Source: Lewinella cohaerens DSM 23179
GTDB lineage: Bacteria > Bacteroidota > Bacteroidia > Chitinophagales > Saprospiraceae
Direction of reading: 5' to 3'
Assembly: GCF_000379805.1 (NCBI RefSeq)
Contig: NZ_KB903534.1
Coordinates: 20,043 to 84,042, forward strand
Length of the DNA stretch: 64,000 bases
The translations under genes were made by a program, and so were the position numbers. How positions within the stretch are numbered: the first letter of the stretch is position 1; each line of letters opens with the position of its first letter. Below the pieces are notes generated by a model. That model was not told where the DNA came from. It searched no databases and saw nothing but the letters and a program-made list of their open reading frames with translations. Positions 17,409 to 26,617 of this stretch are shown here, piece by piece.

Positions 17409-19424
17409 ATGAAACTACACTTATGGCTAAGGCGGACTAAAGTCCCTCTATCCTTTACTTCAGGTAGCGATGAAATCGCTGCGCATCCCTCTACGCTTAT
17501 TGGTCAATTACCCAATATCAAACGAAGCACCTTCGTAGGGTTTATATTGGCCTTGCTCTGTTCCTTCCCCCTCACTGGGCAGAGTGTGCGCCTAAGCTTA
17601 CCGGAGGTGACAGTAGCAGATGGCGAAACCGTCACCTTGCCACTCACCGTTACGGATTTTGATAGTATTGCAAGTTTACAATTATCTATCAACTGGGATA
17701 CGGAGGTCGCTACTTATGTAGACTTTGAATTGGATGCCCTGCCTTTACTGGCGATTGGCGATTTTCAGGCAGACCAGGGTGAGCTTCGCCTCAGCTGGTT
17801 TGATAACGGAGGCGATGGAGAATCACTGCCAGACGGGACGGTCATTGCTCGTCTAACTTTCACAGCGATGGGCGACCCCGGTGATTTTACGACTTTACCC
17901 TTTACGGGTGACCCTTTAGCGATCCAAATTTTTAAATCCACCATGAGTCCAGGGGTATTTGAGCCGGTAGCGTTGGAACAAGACCCAGGGAGAATTGCAA
18001 TTGCTTCACCTTTGGGCTTCAGTATAAATAGCAGTGACGTTTCTTGTTTTGGATTGGCAGATGGCAATGCTACCGTAAGTTTAGCAGTGGACCCCGCTGA
18101 TTACTCCTTCCTTTGGACGGGACCAGACAACTTTTCGGCAACCAGCCTAAACCTCACCAACCTTAACGGAGGAACCTATCTATTGACGATCACAGATCAG
18201 GATGGTACGGACGTTTTTTCTTATGAATTAATCATTGAAGAAGCTACCGCTCCACTTTCTATTGAAAACCTGGAGGTAACGGAAGCCGATTGTGATGCGC
18301 CCAATGGTAGCTTGAACGTGTTAGCTACGGGAGGTACGTCACCCTTTACTTACCAACTCAATGGGATTAGTAACAGCTCCGGCTCGTTTATGGGCTTGGC
18401 GGCCGGAAATTATAGTTTGATAATCGAGGACGCCAATGATTGCACCATCAGTCTGGATACGATGGTTACAGCACCGGGAGCACCAGTGTTGGGCCTGCCG
18501 TCTTCGGTAATGCTTTGCGGGGAGAGTACCGCACTTGTACCTGGAGGGGTGGGGGATTACAATTGGTCGACAGGAGAAACGACGGATAGTATTGTGGTAA
18601 CGATGCCCGGTAGTTACGCGGTGACCGTCACCAATATTGCTGGTTGTAGCGCCGAGGCGACCATCGAAGTGTTGCCGGGAATGATACCGATTGGTGTTTT
18701 AGAAACGGACTTTCCGGAAATTTGCCCCGGCGATAGCTTGCAGCTCAATGTAAGCGGAGGAAGCAATTATCGCTGGTTAGCAGACACCAGTAGCCTGAGC
18801 GCGATGGATATCTTCAACCCGCTGGCTTTTCCTGATACGACCACCAATTACCAAGTAGAAGTAGGCAATGACTGTGGTTTGGATACCCTGGCGTTTTCCT
18901 TATTGGTGTACGACGTTCTGGCAACAGCAGGGGCCGATACCTGTATTGCACCTGGTGATGAAGCACGACTGATGGCCCAAGGCGGCATCTTTTACACTTG
19001 GGAAGACAATCCTTTTCCTGTCAGTGACCCCTCTGTGCCCAACCCCACGGTGAGCCCGGAAGATAGCACGACTTATCGCGTTGCTATCACCGATATCAAT
19101 GGCTGTGAAACCCTGGATGAGGTGACGGTATTGGTGGCCAATAACCCGGTGGAGAGTATTGTTCCTTATAATCTGATTACCCCCAATGGCGATGGCTTAA
19201 ACGATGAGCTGGACTTTGGGCCAATTACAAAATTTGGTAGCAATTCCCTGAAAGTATATAACCGTTGGGGCGATTTGGTCTATCAAAAGCTCAATTACCA
19301 GAGCGATGAAGATCGTTTTGTGGGGCTTTACAAAGACGCTCGCTTACCTGCGGGGAATTATTTCTACGTGTTGGCTTTCCGCCAGGGCGAAATCAAGCAA
19401 ACCTTAACCATCGTATGGGAATGA
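17409..19424 (+). CDS. Surface protein with cohesin-like and SprB-type domains and type B (CHU_C) T9SS tail
   Basis: The 671-aa protein has a hydrophobic export signal at ~residues 40-58 (FVGFILALLCSFPLTGQS), unusually far from the first ATG because repeat family 2 occupies codons ~10-30. Then: a cohesin-like beta domain (VRLSLPEVTVADGETVTLPL, GELRLSWFDNGG), resembling the last cohesin-like domain of the upstream giant protein (GKLRLSWFSLDG); two SprB-type repeats (NLNGGTYLLTITD, GLAAGNYSLIIEDANDC); Ig-like strands; and a CHU_C/gliding-type C-terminal domain (NLITPNGDGLNDELDFG, LKVYNRWGDLVYQ, PAGNYFYVLAF). Type B tails are typically secreted with a partner PorP/SprF protein, which is exactly the next gene. 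The true start is uncertain; no better ATG precedes the signal peptide. Confidence 0.87.
   Translation: MKLHLWLRRTKVPLSFTSGSDEIAAHPSTLIGQLPNIKRSTFVGFILALLCSFPLTGQSVRLSLPEVTVADGETVTLPLTVTDFDSIASLQLSINWDTEVATYVDFELDALPLLAIGDFQADQGELRLSWFDNGGDGESLPDGTVIARLTFTAMGDPGDFTTLPFTGDPLAIQIFKSTMSPGVFEPVALEQDPGRIAIASPLGFSINSSDVSCFGLADGNATVSLAVDPADYSFLWTGPDNFSATSLNLTNLNGGTYLLTITDQDGTDVFSYELIIEEATAPLSIENLEVTEADCDAPNGSLNVLATGGTSPFTYQLNGISNSSGSFMGLAAGNYSLIIEDANDCTISLDTMVTAPGAPVLGLPSSVMLCGESTALVPGGVGDYNWSTGETTDSIVVTMPGSYAVTVTNIAGCSAEATIEVLPGMIPIGVLETDFPEICPGDSLQLNVSGGSNYRWLADTSSLSAMDIFNPLAFPDTTTNYQVEVGNDCGLDTLAFSLLVYDVLATAGADTCIAPGDEARLMAQGGIFYTWEDNPFPVSDPSVPNPTVSPEDSTTYRVAITDINGCETLDEVTVLVANNPVESIVPYNLITPNGDGLNDELDFGPITKFGSNSLKVYNRWGDLVYQKLNYQSDEDRFVGLYKDARLPAGNYFYVLAFRQGEIKQTLTIVWE
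17437..17497 (-). repeat. REP-like repeat family 2, copy 3 (inside a coding 5' end)
   Basis: On the + strand it reads TAAAGTCCCTCTATCCTTTA, then GTAGCGATGAAATCGCTGC, then GCATCCCTCTACG, closely matching the copy at 2933-2992. Here it is read as codons ~10-30 of the type B surface protein, ahead of the signal peptide. Confidence 0.7.
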
Positions 19425-20509
19425 TAAAGTATAAAACACAGCTGTCTTGGGTTTTAGACCTTTTAGCTAAGCGTATCTTTCGGCAAAAGTCCGTAGTTGG
19501 ATGCGGGCTGCTTCTGCTTCGCGCCCTTGAAGTAGAGGGTAGAGGGAATAAGTTGGGACTGGGTCTGCTAGTAGCGATAGCGCTGTTGACTGTTACAAAC
19601 ATGAGTGCGCAGCAATTACCTGCGCGCAGCCCCTTTGCCTCCAATAACTTCATTTGGAACCCAGCGATGACGGCCGTCGAAGATTACTGGGAAGTGGGCG
19701 TGACCCACCAACAAGAATGGGTCGGCTTTGAAGACGCACCTGAAACCACTACCATTTATGGCCAATACCCGGTGTTGAAGCAAAACTTTAGCTTAGGAGG
19801 GTTCCTGGTACTGGATGAGATCAAGCCGATCCGTAACAATACCTTGGCGCTGACCTACGCTTATAAGCTGAAATTTGGAGGAAGGAAACGACGTAGTTCA
19901 GGCCCAAGAACGCAGGCTCAACTGTCGTTGGGATTAATGCTGGCCATGCAGCAGGTATTCATTGACGGTGGCGAGTACATTATCCGCGATGCTGGTGATC
20001 CCTTGCAGCCAGTTGGAGAATTGAATGAATTTATGCCGAATATAGGCGTAGGCGTGTTTTTCGCTTCCCGGCCCAGTGGCCCTAATGACAAAAGCTTCTT
20101 CTATGTTGGAGCGGGAACCAACCAGATACTGCCTCAGGACATTACCTTTCGAGAAGCCCTGCCCACAGGCAACTTGGAACGTGCCTTTCATGCCAATGCC
20201 ACCATCGGTTACCGCTCGGCGGGTACTAACTTCGTGATAGAGCCCTCCTTTTGGTTGAATACTGCCGGAAAGAACATCAGCAATAGCCAGTTTAATCTGA
20301 ATATAGAATACCCCAAAGCTTTTTGGGGCGGCTTGAGCTATAGCCTCAATCAGACGTTGGCGCTACAAGTAGGCTACCTTTTGCAGGGAGGATTTACGGA
20401 TACAGATACCATCCGTTTGGGCTTGTTGGGCTCGTTCAATATGGGCAGTTTTGGTGCTTCGCGAGGCTTGGGCTATGGTTTTTATGTGGCTTATCGTACG
20501 GGAGCTTAG
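19415..20509 (+). CDS. PorP/SprF family type IX secretion outer membrane protein
   Basis: PorP/SprF proteins are outer membrane beta-barrels that accompany type B-tailed cargo in the T9SS. The mature part shows the usual features: NNFIWNPAMTAVEDYWEVG near the N-terminus, LKQNFSLGGFLVLDEI, LALTYAYKLKF, PNIGVGVFFAS, FWGGLSYSLNQTLALQVGY and a C-terminal aromatic strand (GYGFYVAYR). The ORF overlaps the preceding gene by 10 bases. The first ~46 codons include repeat family 2 (19483-19550) before the true signal peptide LGLLVAIALLTVTNMSAQ. A TTG start at 19553 would give a normal signal peptide directly, so the annotated ATG may be too far upstream. Co-transcription with the type B protein is likely. 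Confidence 0.88.
   Translation: MGMIKYKTQLSWVLDLLAKRIFRQKSVVGCGLLLLRALEVEGRGNKLGLGLLVAIALLTVTNMSAQQLPARSPFASNNFIWNPAMTAVEDYWEVGVTHQQEWVGFEDAPETTTIYGQYPVLKQNFSLGGFLVLDEIKPIRNNTLALTYAYKLKFGGRKRRSSGPRTQAQLSLGLMLAMQQVFIDGGEYIIRDAGDPLQPVGELNEFMPNIGVGVFFASRPSGPNDKSFFYVGAGTNQILPQDITFREALPTGNLERAFHANATIGYRSAGTNFVIEPSFWLNTAGKNISNSQFNLNIEYPKAFWGGLSYSLNQTLALQVGYLLQGGFTDTDTIRLGLLGSFNMGSFGASRGLGYGFYVAYRTGA
19483..19550 (+). repeat. REP-like repeat family 2, copy 4 (inside a coding 5' end)
   Basis: It reads AAAAGTCCGTAGTTGGATGC, then GGGCTGCTTCTGCTTCGCGCC, then GAGGGTAGAGGGA, matching the copy at 2756-2815 with a small internal CTGCTT duplication. It occupies codons ~23-46 of the PorP/SprF ORF. Confidence 0.7.
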
Positions 20510-20687
20510 GGGGCGGGTTTGATAGTTTGGTTGTTGGATGGTTTGATTGTGGGGCCAGGGGCATTCGTATAAATACATTCATGCAGCTACACTGATAAGC
20601 AGATTCCGTCGGATTTGATTTCCGATTTCGATTTTAGGGAAGGTCACTCAACCCTTACACCCTTCCACTTTTCCACCCTTACACCTC

Positions 20688-22271
20688 CTAAGGAATCGTA
20701 ATAACAAACCTTCGGTTGAGTTTGTTGTTCGCTTTTACAATCAAGCTGTATTCTCCAGAAGGAGCGTTACTGAGATCGAGCGATTTCTTGTAAGGGCCAG
20801 GGATTTGGCTTGGGTATTCGAGGCGAGCCATTTCCTGCATTCTGCTATTGATCAGAATAATTTGTACTTGTGCGGTTTCGCCTAAGCTATAATCAATGTG
20901 AACATTACCATTGATATCAGGACTGATATTGGCAACGTTACTGTTACTGTTGTTGGTGTTAAGAGTGATGTCATTACCGACTGATGTTTGAGGGCGTGAA
21001 TTGGGGTTCATGATTCTAACGACATCTCCCTCCTTGGGGCTCCAGATCACTAGGCCGTAGGGTGGTTCAAAAATGTTGTTGGGGTTTACTTCTGCTACCC
21101 GGTTCGAACCTTCGGTTTTTATGGTTCGAATTTCGATTTTATCTTGATCTACAAAAATCCATTTGAACTGATTGAAGCGGCCATAGCTGCGTGTCCAGGG
21201 CTTGGGGTCGTCGGCTGCTCGGAGGGGAGCGCCCCAGCCACCTTCGCCAGTATATACGGTACCGTTGGCATCGTCTCTAATGAAACCTTCATGGCTGCCG
21301 GGTTCTTTGCTTGGGCGAATGGGCCAAGTGCTTTTTACAACGTGGGCATCCGACTCCATCACTAGCTGTACCTTGTATTTGTGGAAAAGAGTGGCCCATT
21401 GTGGGATCAAATCTTCGCGCTCGCGCTTTGCAGCCGTATGTGGGCGCATAGCTTGGTGGTATTGTGCCATCCGCCAGGTGACTCCTTGATTGGCCTGAAG
21501 GTCACGACCCAACCAGTCGCGTTGTTCGCCAGCACCGGGGATTTGTGTATTCAGGGTATACAGTCGGAATAAATTTCCGCCCATGGTAAGTGCATAGTAC
21601 ACATCAGGGCTGGGGACATCAAAACAATTGATCAATGGATCGTTACTAGATTCGTGATTGCCACGAGCGGGAATGATTGGGAAGATGCGGCCATCGCTGC
21701 CAATGGTCAATTGCCAGTCATCAAACCATTCGCGCCATTCGGTATCAGAGTCATCATCGGTCATGTCTCCACCGAAGACTACACAGTGAGGCCGTAATTT
21801 ACTGACCAACCGATTGGCATCGCAGCGGGCAAGCCGATGATTACGAGAATCGCTTCCTGCAATAATAGAAATACGTTCACCTGGAGAATCAGGAGCAGTT
21901 TTAAAAGAATAACGCTTACTCACCCCATCGGTGTCTTGAATGACAAAATAGTAAACCGTATTGGGTTGGAGGTTTTCCAATCGGGCAAAAACATTGTTCA
22001 TCGCTTTGGCGCGTGCCGCTCGGGAAGGAGGAGATTGAAACCGGTAAGCCGCTGTATTTTGGCCGTGATCGGTTTTGTCATAAAAAATGACCGGTCGCCC
22101 GCCTGATACCTGATCCCAACCAATGACCATGCTGGTTGCAGGGTTGCTGCGCCAGGTTGCTCGTAGTCTTTCTACGCGACTAAAAGCACATAAGGGGAGT
22201 AATAAGCCAAGGACTACTAGCCACAGGCCGGTAGTGTGTAAAAAGGAACGTAGGAGTGCCGATTGCGGCAT
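20688..22271 (-). CDS. Secreted purple-acid-phosphatase-like metallophosphoesterase
   Basis: This 527-aa protein has an N-terminal hydrophobic signal (~residues 10-31), a fibronectin-III-like domain (TWRSNPATSMVIGWDQ, NLQPNTVYYFVIQDTDG) as in purple acid phosphatases, and a calcineurin-like metal site: GSDSR (block I; the usual GDxx is changed), VVFGGDMTDDD (block II), ARGNHES (block III), YHQAMRPH (block IV) and ESDAHV (block V, normally GHxH). The final ~85 residues (PSGEYSLIVKANNKLNRRF) resemble a T9SS-type tail. It probably hydrolyses phosphate esters outside the cytoplasm. The altered block I and V residues make activity less certain. A TAGCTTTG word lies 34 bases upstream of the ATG. 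Confidence 0.85.
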   Translation of the reverse strand: MPQSALLRSFLHTTGLWLVVLGLLLPLCAFSRVERLRATWRSNPATSMVIGWDQVSGGRPVIFYDKTDHGQNTAAYRFQSPPSRAARAKAMNNVFARLENLQPNTVYYFVIQDTDGVSKRYSFKTAPDSPGERISIIAGSDSRNHRLARCDANRLVSKLRPHCVVFGGDMTDDDSDTEWREWFDDWQLTIGSDGRIFPIIPARGNHESSNDPLINCFDVPSPDVYYALTMGGNLFRLYTLNTQIPGAGEQRDWLGRDLQANQGVTWRMAQYHQAMRPHTAAKREREDLIPQWATLFHKYKVQLVMESDAHVVKSTWPIRPSKEPGSHEGFIRDDANGTVYTGEGGWGAPLRAADDPKPWTRSYGRFNQFKWIFVDQDKIEIRTIKTEGSNRVAEVNPNNIFEPPYGLVIWSPKEGDVVRIMNPNSRPQTSVGNDITLNTNNSNSNVANISPDINGNVHIDYSLGETAQVQIILINSRMQEMARLEYPSQIPGPYKKSLDLSNAPSGEYSLIVKANNKLNRRFVITIP

Positions 22272-22304
22272 AGGCTTCAGTGATTTTTGGCGTTAACGAG
22301 AAGA

Positions 22305-22312
22305 CAAAGCTA
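22305..22312 (-). promoter_or_regulatory. Candidate -7 box for the phosphoesterase gene (TAGCTTTG)
   Basis: A perfect TAnnTTTG word on the minus strand lies 34 bases before the start codon. No matching -33 TTG at normal spacing was found. Confidence 0.35.
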
Positions 22313-22496
22313 ATAACTAAGTTTGCAATTTGTAAAAAACGGCACTTCTGGCTTTGGGTAGACACCCTTATAAAGGTAAACCAAAGGTAAATTATTGTAC
22401 CTTCGGCCCGGAATTCAGCTTTTTTAAATTTAAGAGCTTGTTGGGAAATTTTGCAAACTGATTTTCAACAAACTCTAATCTAACAGCGTAAGCAAA

Positions 22497-23786
22497 ATGG
22501 CTACCGATACCCAACTTTTCGACCTTATTCAAAGGGAAAAAGAACGCCAATTACACGGCATCGAACTGATTGCCTCGGAAAACTTTACCAGTGCCGCTAC
22601 CATGAAGGCGATGGGAAGTGTACTGACAAATAAATATGCCGAAGGCTATCCTGGCCGCAGATACTATGGTGGATGTGAGGTAGTCGATGAAGTAGAACGC
22701 CTGGCTATCAGCCGCCTGAAGGAGCTTTTTGGCGCAGAATACGCAAATGTACAGCCACACTCGGGCGCTCAGGCCAATGCTGCTGTATTCCTGGCAGTAC
22801 TTCAGCCAGGGGATAATATCCTTGGTTTTGACCTTGCTCACGGTGGCCACTTGTCACACGGCTCTCCTGTCAATTTTAGCGGAAAAGTCTATAAGCCTCA
22901 TTTCTATGGTGTAGAGCAAGACTCTGGCCTGATTGATATGGATAAGGTAGCAGCTAAAGCCCGAGAGGTAAAGCCTAAGCTGATTATCTGTGGTGCTTCT
23001 GCTTATTCTCGTGATTGGGATTATGCTCGTTTCCGTGCGATTGCTGATGAAGTAGGCGCTTTGCTGCTTGCAGATATTGCTCACCCGGCTGGATTGATTG
23101 CCACCGGGTTGCTGAATGACCCGATGCAACATTGCCATATCGTAACTTCTACGACTCATAAGACGTTACGTGGCCCACGCGGTGGTATCATTATGATGGG
23201 TAAGAATTTTGATAACCCTTGGGGACGTACGACCCGCAAAGGCACGCCACTAAAAATGTCGGCGGTACTGAATAGTGGTGTTTTTCCTGGTATGCAAGGT
23301 GGCCCTCTGGAGCACGTCATTGCAGCGAAAGCGGTAGCTTTTGGCGAATGTCTGCAACCCAGCTATAAAACTTATGGAGAGCAGGTTATCAAGAATGCTC
23401 AGGTAATGGCCCAGGCTTTTGTTGAAAGAGGTTACAAAATAATCAGTGGTGGCACGAGCAACCACCTTATGTTGATTGATTTACGCTCTAAAGGCGTAAC
23501 CGGGAAAGTAGCTGAAGCAGCTTTAGGCCTGGCGGATATCACCGTGAATAAAAACATGGTGCCATTCGATACAGAATCTCCGATGGTGACCAGTGGTATC
23601 CGGATAGGTACAGCAGCTGTAACTACACGCGGATTTACCGAAGAAGACTGCCTGCAAACGGTAGCATGGATTGATACGGTGCTTAGCGCACCGGAAGATG
23701 AGCAGCAACTTGCAAAAGTTAAACAGGCGATCAACGCTCACATGGCTAAGTTTCCGCTTTTTGCTGGCGAAGCTGTGGAGGCGTAG
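22497..23786 (+). CDS. glyA: Serine hydroxymethyltransferase
   Basis: This PLP enzyme converts serine and tetrahydrofolate into glycine and 5,10-methylene-tetrahydrofolate, the main one-carbon source. Motifs: [66 protein letters not shown], the active-site [15 protein letters not shown] (the Lys binds PLP), [20 protein letters not shown] and [14 protein letters not shown]. Length of 429 aa is standard for bacterial GlyA. A 225-base gap upstream is shared with the divergent phosphoesterase gene. A clear terminator follows. Certain identification. Confidence 0.98.
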   Translation: MATDTQLFDLIQREKERQLHGIELIASENFTSAATMKAMGSVLTNKYAEGYPGRRYYGGCEVVDEVERLAISRLKELFGAEYANVQPHSGAQANAAVFLAVLQPGDNILGFDLAHGGHLSHGSPVNFSGKVYKPHFYGVEQDSGLIDMDKVAAKAREVKPKLIICGASAYSRDWDYARFRAIADEVGALLLADIAHPAGLIATGLLNDPMQHCHIVTSTTHKTLRGPRGGIIMMGKNFDNPWGRTTRKGTPLKMSAVLNSGVFPGMQGGPLEHVIAAKAVAFGECLQPSYKTYGEQVIKNAQVMAQAFVERGYKIISGGTSNHLMLIDLRSKGVTGKVAEAALGLADITVNKNMVPFDTESPMVTSGIRIGTAAVTTRGFTEEDCLQTVAWIDTVLSAPEDEQQLAKVKQAINAHMAKFPLFAGEAVEA

Positions 23787-23810
23787 GTTAAGCTTAGTAT
23801 TACAAATAAA

Positions 23811-23849
23811 AACTCCGAACGGTACTTGTGATCGTTCGGAGTTTTTGTT
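23811..23849 (+). terminator. Rho-independent terminator after glyA
   Basis: AACTCCGAACG pairs with CGTTCGGAGTT, followed by TTTGTTTT. It lies between the convergent glyA and lipoprotein genes and could end transcription from both sides; on the minus strand the outer bases supply a shorter U-run. Confidence 0.85.
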
Positions 23850-23868
23850 TTACGGAACAAACGGGCGT

Positions 23869-24663
23869 TTACCCTTCAATAAAATTCGCAGGCGGCGTAA
23901 AGAACCCTTCCGCCGGTGTCACAAACGAAATATTGCGTAACGTTGCTTCTCCCAATTGCTCCGTCAATCCTTGGTCGGGTTGCCAGCCCCAGAATTTCCA
24001 TTCAGTGGCAATTGGTATACCGTCTACTTTCTGGTAGTTGAGGTATTGGATAGCGTGAGGGTCTTCCTCCGCTTCTTCCTGACTTTTTCCAGCAGTGACA
24101 ATGTAGGCGGCCACTTGTGTTAGTAGTGTTTCCGTATCGGCATAGACAACATACCAATCATCGGGAGCATCACCTGTGCCGGGTGCAAAACTCAATTTAC
24201 CGGTAGCGTAAGTATCACCATTTAGATTGGTGTTGGGGTAATCGTTCCAGACCGTACCACTATCGTTGAGTTTATAGGGAAGCATAAAGAAGTACGACCA
24301 GGTATATGCTGCAAAGCGGGTGCTTTTGAGGTTTTCGGTTTCGGGAGCAACAAACATTTTATCATCTTGAACATAGATTTTCTTACCGTCTTTGTAGGCA
24401 ATCAGCGCTTGTCGCGAATCAGTACTTAAAGTTAAGGTGCCATTCAGACGTTCATTGCCACCAAAGAAAAGCTGGAGGTCAAACTGAATAGCCTCGTGCG
24501 ACCGGAAGCTTTCTTTCTGGTGAGCTGTTTCTACCTTTTCGGCGAAAGTGAGGGGCGCTGGAGTTTCTACTTCGGGCGTAGTTTCTGCCGGAGCCGTTGC
24601 TGTTGGGCCACAAGCCAAGAGAGTAAAGAGGAATGTTGAAAAAATAAGGGTACGTAAGATCAT
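23869..24663 (-). CDS. Hypothetical lipoprotein (264 aa), DUF6503-like
   Basis: A lipoprotein signal with lipobox (FLFTLLACGP) is followed by a Thr/Pro/Glu linker (residues ~20-40) and a ~220-residue beta-rich domain: AIQFDLQLFFGGNERLNGTL, LSTDSRQALIAYKDGKKIYV, YTWSYFFMLPYKLNDSGTVW, DWYVVYADTETLLTQVAAYI and GIPIATEWKFWGW. This pattern, an outer-membrane-lipoprotein-sorting-like fold with a threonine/tryptophan-rich sheet, resembles Bacteroidota proteins labelled DUF6503, but the family call is tentative. No enzymatic residues are visible. It is transcribed alone, convergent with glyA. Confidence 0.75.
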   Translation of the reverse strand: MILRTLIFSTFLFTLLACGPTATAPAETTPEVETPAPLTFAEKVETAHQKESFRSHEAIQFDLQLFFGGNERLNGTLTLSTDSRQALIAYKDGKKIYVQDDKMFVAPETENLKSTRFAAYTWSYFFMLPYKLNDSGTVWNDYPNTNLNGDTYATGKLSFAPGTGDAPDDWYVVYADTETLLTQVAAYIVTAGKSQEEAEEDPHAIQYLNYQKVDGIPIATEWKFWGWQPDQGLTEQLGEATLRNISFVTPAEGFFTPPANFIEG

Positions 24664-24764
24664 TGTTAGTTGGTTTTGTTTCTAAAACACACGTATATAA
24701 AAAGAGGTTCTCCCTCACTCAATGTTGAGGAAGAACCATCGACTATTTCAATCACACTTTATAT

Positions 24765-25313
24765 TTAAGCATTAGCGGTTTCCAGCGCTACGGCTGCAGG
24801 GAAATCCACAGGGAATTGGCCGATGCCGTGCAAGAAGTTGCTAATGATTTTGTCACCGATCACGATGAGGGCATCTACCAGGTTTGCTTTGGTGTAGCCA
24901 GCGTTGAGAAACGCATCAACATTGGCTTGAGCTGGTTTGCCACGCTGTATGGTAGTATCTTTTACGAACCTAGCAAGTGCATCCAACTTTGCGTCGAAAG
25001 AAGCAGAGCCGCCTCGTAGCTCTAAAATTTGATCGTCGTTGAAGCCGTTCATTTTCCCTAGCGTAGTATGTGCTGCCAGGCAGTAGTCACAATCGTTGAC
25101 TTGGCTTACGACCAGATTAATAACCTCGCGTTCTTTGGCCTTAAGGCTGCTTTTTCTGTTTTGCAAAGCCAGGTAGTCTGCTAGTGCCGTATCGCTGTAT
25201 GCAAAGGTAGCGTAGAGGTTAGGGACAAAACCCAGGCCTTTTTCCAGGTTGTCAAAAATGGCTTGGTTGCCAGTAGAAACTTGATCGCGGGTTGGAACTT
25301 GTAATACACTCAT
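24765..25313 (-). CDS. AhpD-like / carboxymuconolactone decarboxylase family protein
   Basis: The start giving MSVLQVPTRDQV (182 aa) is preferred; 50 further in-frame codons upstream cover a repeat-rich spacer. The core motif CDYCLAAHTTLG has the CxxCxxxH arrangement of AhpD-type alkylhydroperoxidases, where the cysteine pair relays reducing power to peroxiredoxins. LKAKEREVINLVVSQVN before it and ALIVIGDKIISNFLHGI near the C-terminus fit the all-helical CMD fold. It is probably a cytoplasmic peroxidase-related enzyme. The AraC-type gene just upstream on the same strand could regulate it, which is inference from position only. Confidence 0.88.
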   Translation of the reverse strand: MSVLQVPTRDQVSTGNQAIFDNLEKGLGFVPNLYATFAYSDTALADYLALQNRKSSLKAKEREVINLVVSQVNDCDYCLAAHTTLGKMNGFNDDQILELRGGSASFDAKLDALARFVKDTTIQRGKPAQANVDAFLNAGYTKANLVDALIVIGDKIISNFLHGIGQFPVDFPAAVALETANA

Positions 25314-25440
25314 GATATACTGTTTTGAATTATTAATATCTTGTTTCGTTGAACAGTACAAAGATGAGGGGAGGGGAGCGGGAAAGGTTAGGATGCATTT
25401 CCCGGCAGCTGGTACAATTTTCCTTTTGGTGAAAAAATAA

Positions 25441-25465
25441 TAGCCACAGAGACGCAGAAACACGG
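25441..25465 (+). repeat. Anonymous intergenic repeat TAGCCACAGAGRCRCMGAAACAC
   Basis: TAGCCACAGAGACGCAGAAA followed by CACGG here matches 28271-28295 (TAGCCACAGAGGCACCGAAA) with few differences. Neither copy shows coding potential. The rest of the 351-base gap (25314-25664) holds the inverted repeat listed separately and no gene. Confidence 0.5.
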
Positions 25466-25522
25466 AGTTTTATTTTCGCTTGAATACTTTGGTGCCTTGG
25501 TGGTTCAAAAAAAATCACCCCA

Positions 25523-25683
25523 AGGGGGCGACGAAGAATAAGTTTCCCATTTCAGACTAGAGATTTTGGTGTTGAACGAGGCGCGAAGAACGCGCATAGC
25601 CAAAGCTACGCAAGTGATGAGCAAAGAAGTTCAGCGGCAGAAGATCAGTATTAAAGGGAGGAAGTTATTCTTCGCCGCCCCCT
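25523..25683. repeat. Inverted-repeat-bounded segment overlapping the 3' end of the AraC gene
   Basis: AGGGGGCGACGAAGAATAAG on the left pairs with the reverse complement of a right arm ending GTTATTCTTCGCCGCCCCCT (25664-25683), with one internal mismatch over the first 19 bases. About 115 bases lie between the arms. The right arm supplies the last codons (GGGEE-stop) of the AraC-family gene. It may be a MITE-like insertion or a bidirectional hairpin. Confidence 0.5.
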
Positions 25684-26522
25684 AAGACATGCTGCTCCCG
25701 AAAAGCCGAAGGCGTTAGCCCCGCCTGCTTTTTGAAAAAACGGCTGAAATAGGCAGGGTCATCAAAGCCCAAGTCGTAAGCGATTTCTTGGGTTTGTTTA
25801 TCAGTGAAAAGGATAAGGCGTTTGGCTTCCAAGACGACCCTTTCCTGAATAATTTGTTGGGGAGACTGTTGGTTGTAGGTAGAGAATAGATTGGATAAGG
25901 TCTTGGGTGACTTGTGCAAGAGATCGGCATAGTCTTTTACTTTACGCAGGGTGCGAAAGTGCATATCTACCAAAACATTGAACTGGCGAATGGTATCAAT
26001 TTGTCCATCATTTAGTTCTTGGACGATGAGCTGCTCTTTGGCCAGTCGGGTACAGATAATAATGAGCCGCTTGAGCAGCATTTGCAACATGTCTCCCTGG
26101 ATGTTGTCAACGGTGCGGAATTCTTCCAGAATGACTTCCAGTAGCAACTCAAACTTGCGCTCCTGTTTCTCTGGAATGGTGATGATAGGTAAATCCTGGG
26201 TGCCAAAAAAGAGAATACCGTTGCAGGAAACCTCCTCGTCGTGATCAGCAATACAATAAAACTCGCGGTTGAATAGCAGAGCGGTTAACGGAGGGGCGGT
26301 GGTAGGGAAACCAAGGTGTTGAAAATAGGTCGTAGTGAGTAACTGCCCAGGTTGTAGTTGGATTTGTAGATCATCAAGATGAAGGGAAACAGCTTCGTCA
26401 TTACGATTCCACAGAAATTGAATGACGCTCTCCTGGATGGAGAAGCTACTGGCATCTTTTTGTAAATGATCTGTATAGCCAAAAATAGCGCCGAGCTTAC
26501 GATCCGTAAATTCCTGTTTCAT
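25665..26522 (-). CDS. AraC family transcriptional regulator
   Basis: The 285-aa protein has an N-terminal cupin-like ligand domain (LDDLQIQLQPGQLLTTTYFQ) and a C-terminal AraC/XylS double helix-turn-helix (residues ~195-278): HKSPKTLSNLFSTYNQQSP as the first HTH and QTQEIAYDLGFDDPAYFSRF with KKQAGLTPSAFRE as the second, the classical signature. The ligand and target genes are not evident. The AhpD-like gene lies downstream on the same strand, 350 bases away across an inverted repeat, so co-transcription is doubtful. The last residues come from the inverted repeat. Confidence 0.9.
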   Translation of the reverse strand: MKQEFTDRKLGAIFGYTDHLQKDASSFSIQESVIQFLWNRNDEAVSLHLDDLQIQLQPGQLLTTTYFQHLGFPTTAPPLTALLFNREFYCIADHDEEVSCNGILFFGTQDLPIITIPEKQERKFELLLEVILEEFRTVDNIQGDMLQMLLKRLIIICTRLAKEQLIVQELNDGQIDTIRQFNVLVDMHFRTLRKVKDYADLLHKSPKTLSNLFSTYNQQSPQQIIQERVVLEAKRLILFTDKQTQEIAYDLGFDDPAYFSRFFKKQAGLTPSAFREQHVLGGGEE

Positions 26523-26617
26523 GATACGAGATTAGTCTGATATAGAAACGTAAGCACGAAAATTTTGGTTGCACAGGGCTTTGATACATTGGGCGTGTTT
26601 GTCCGTCAGCGGTCGCT

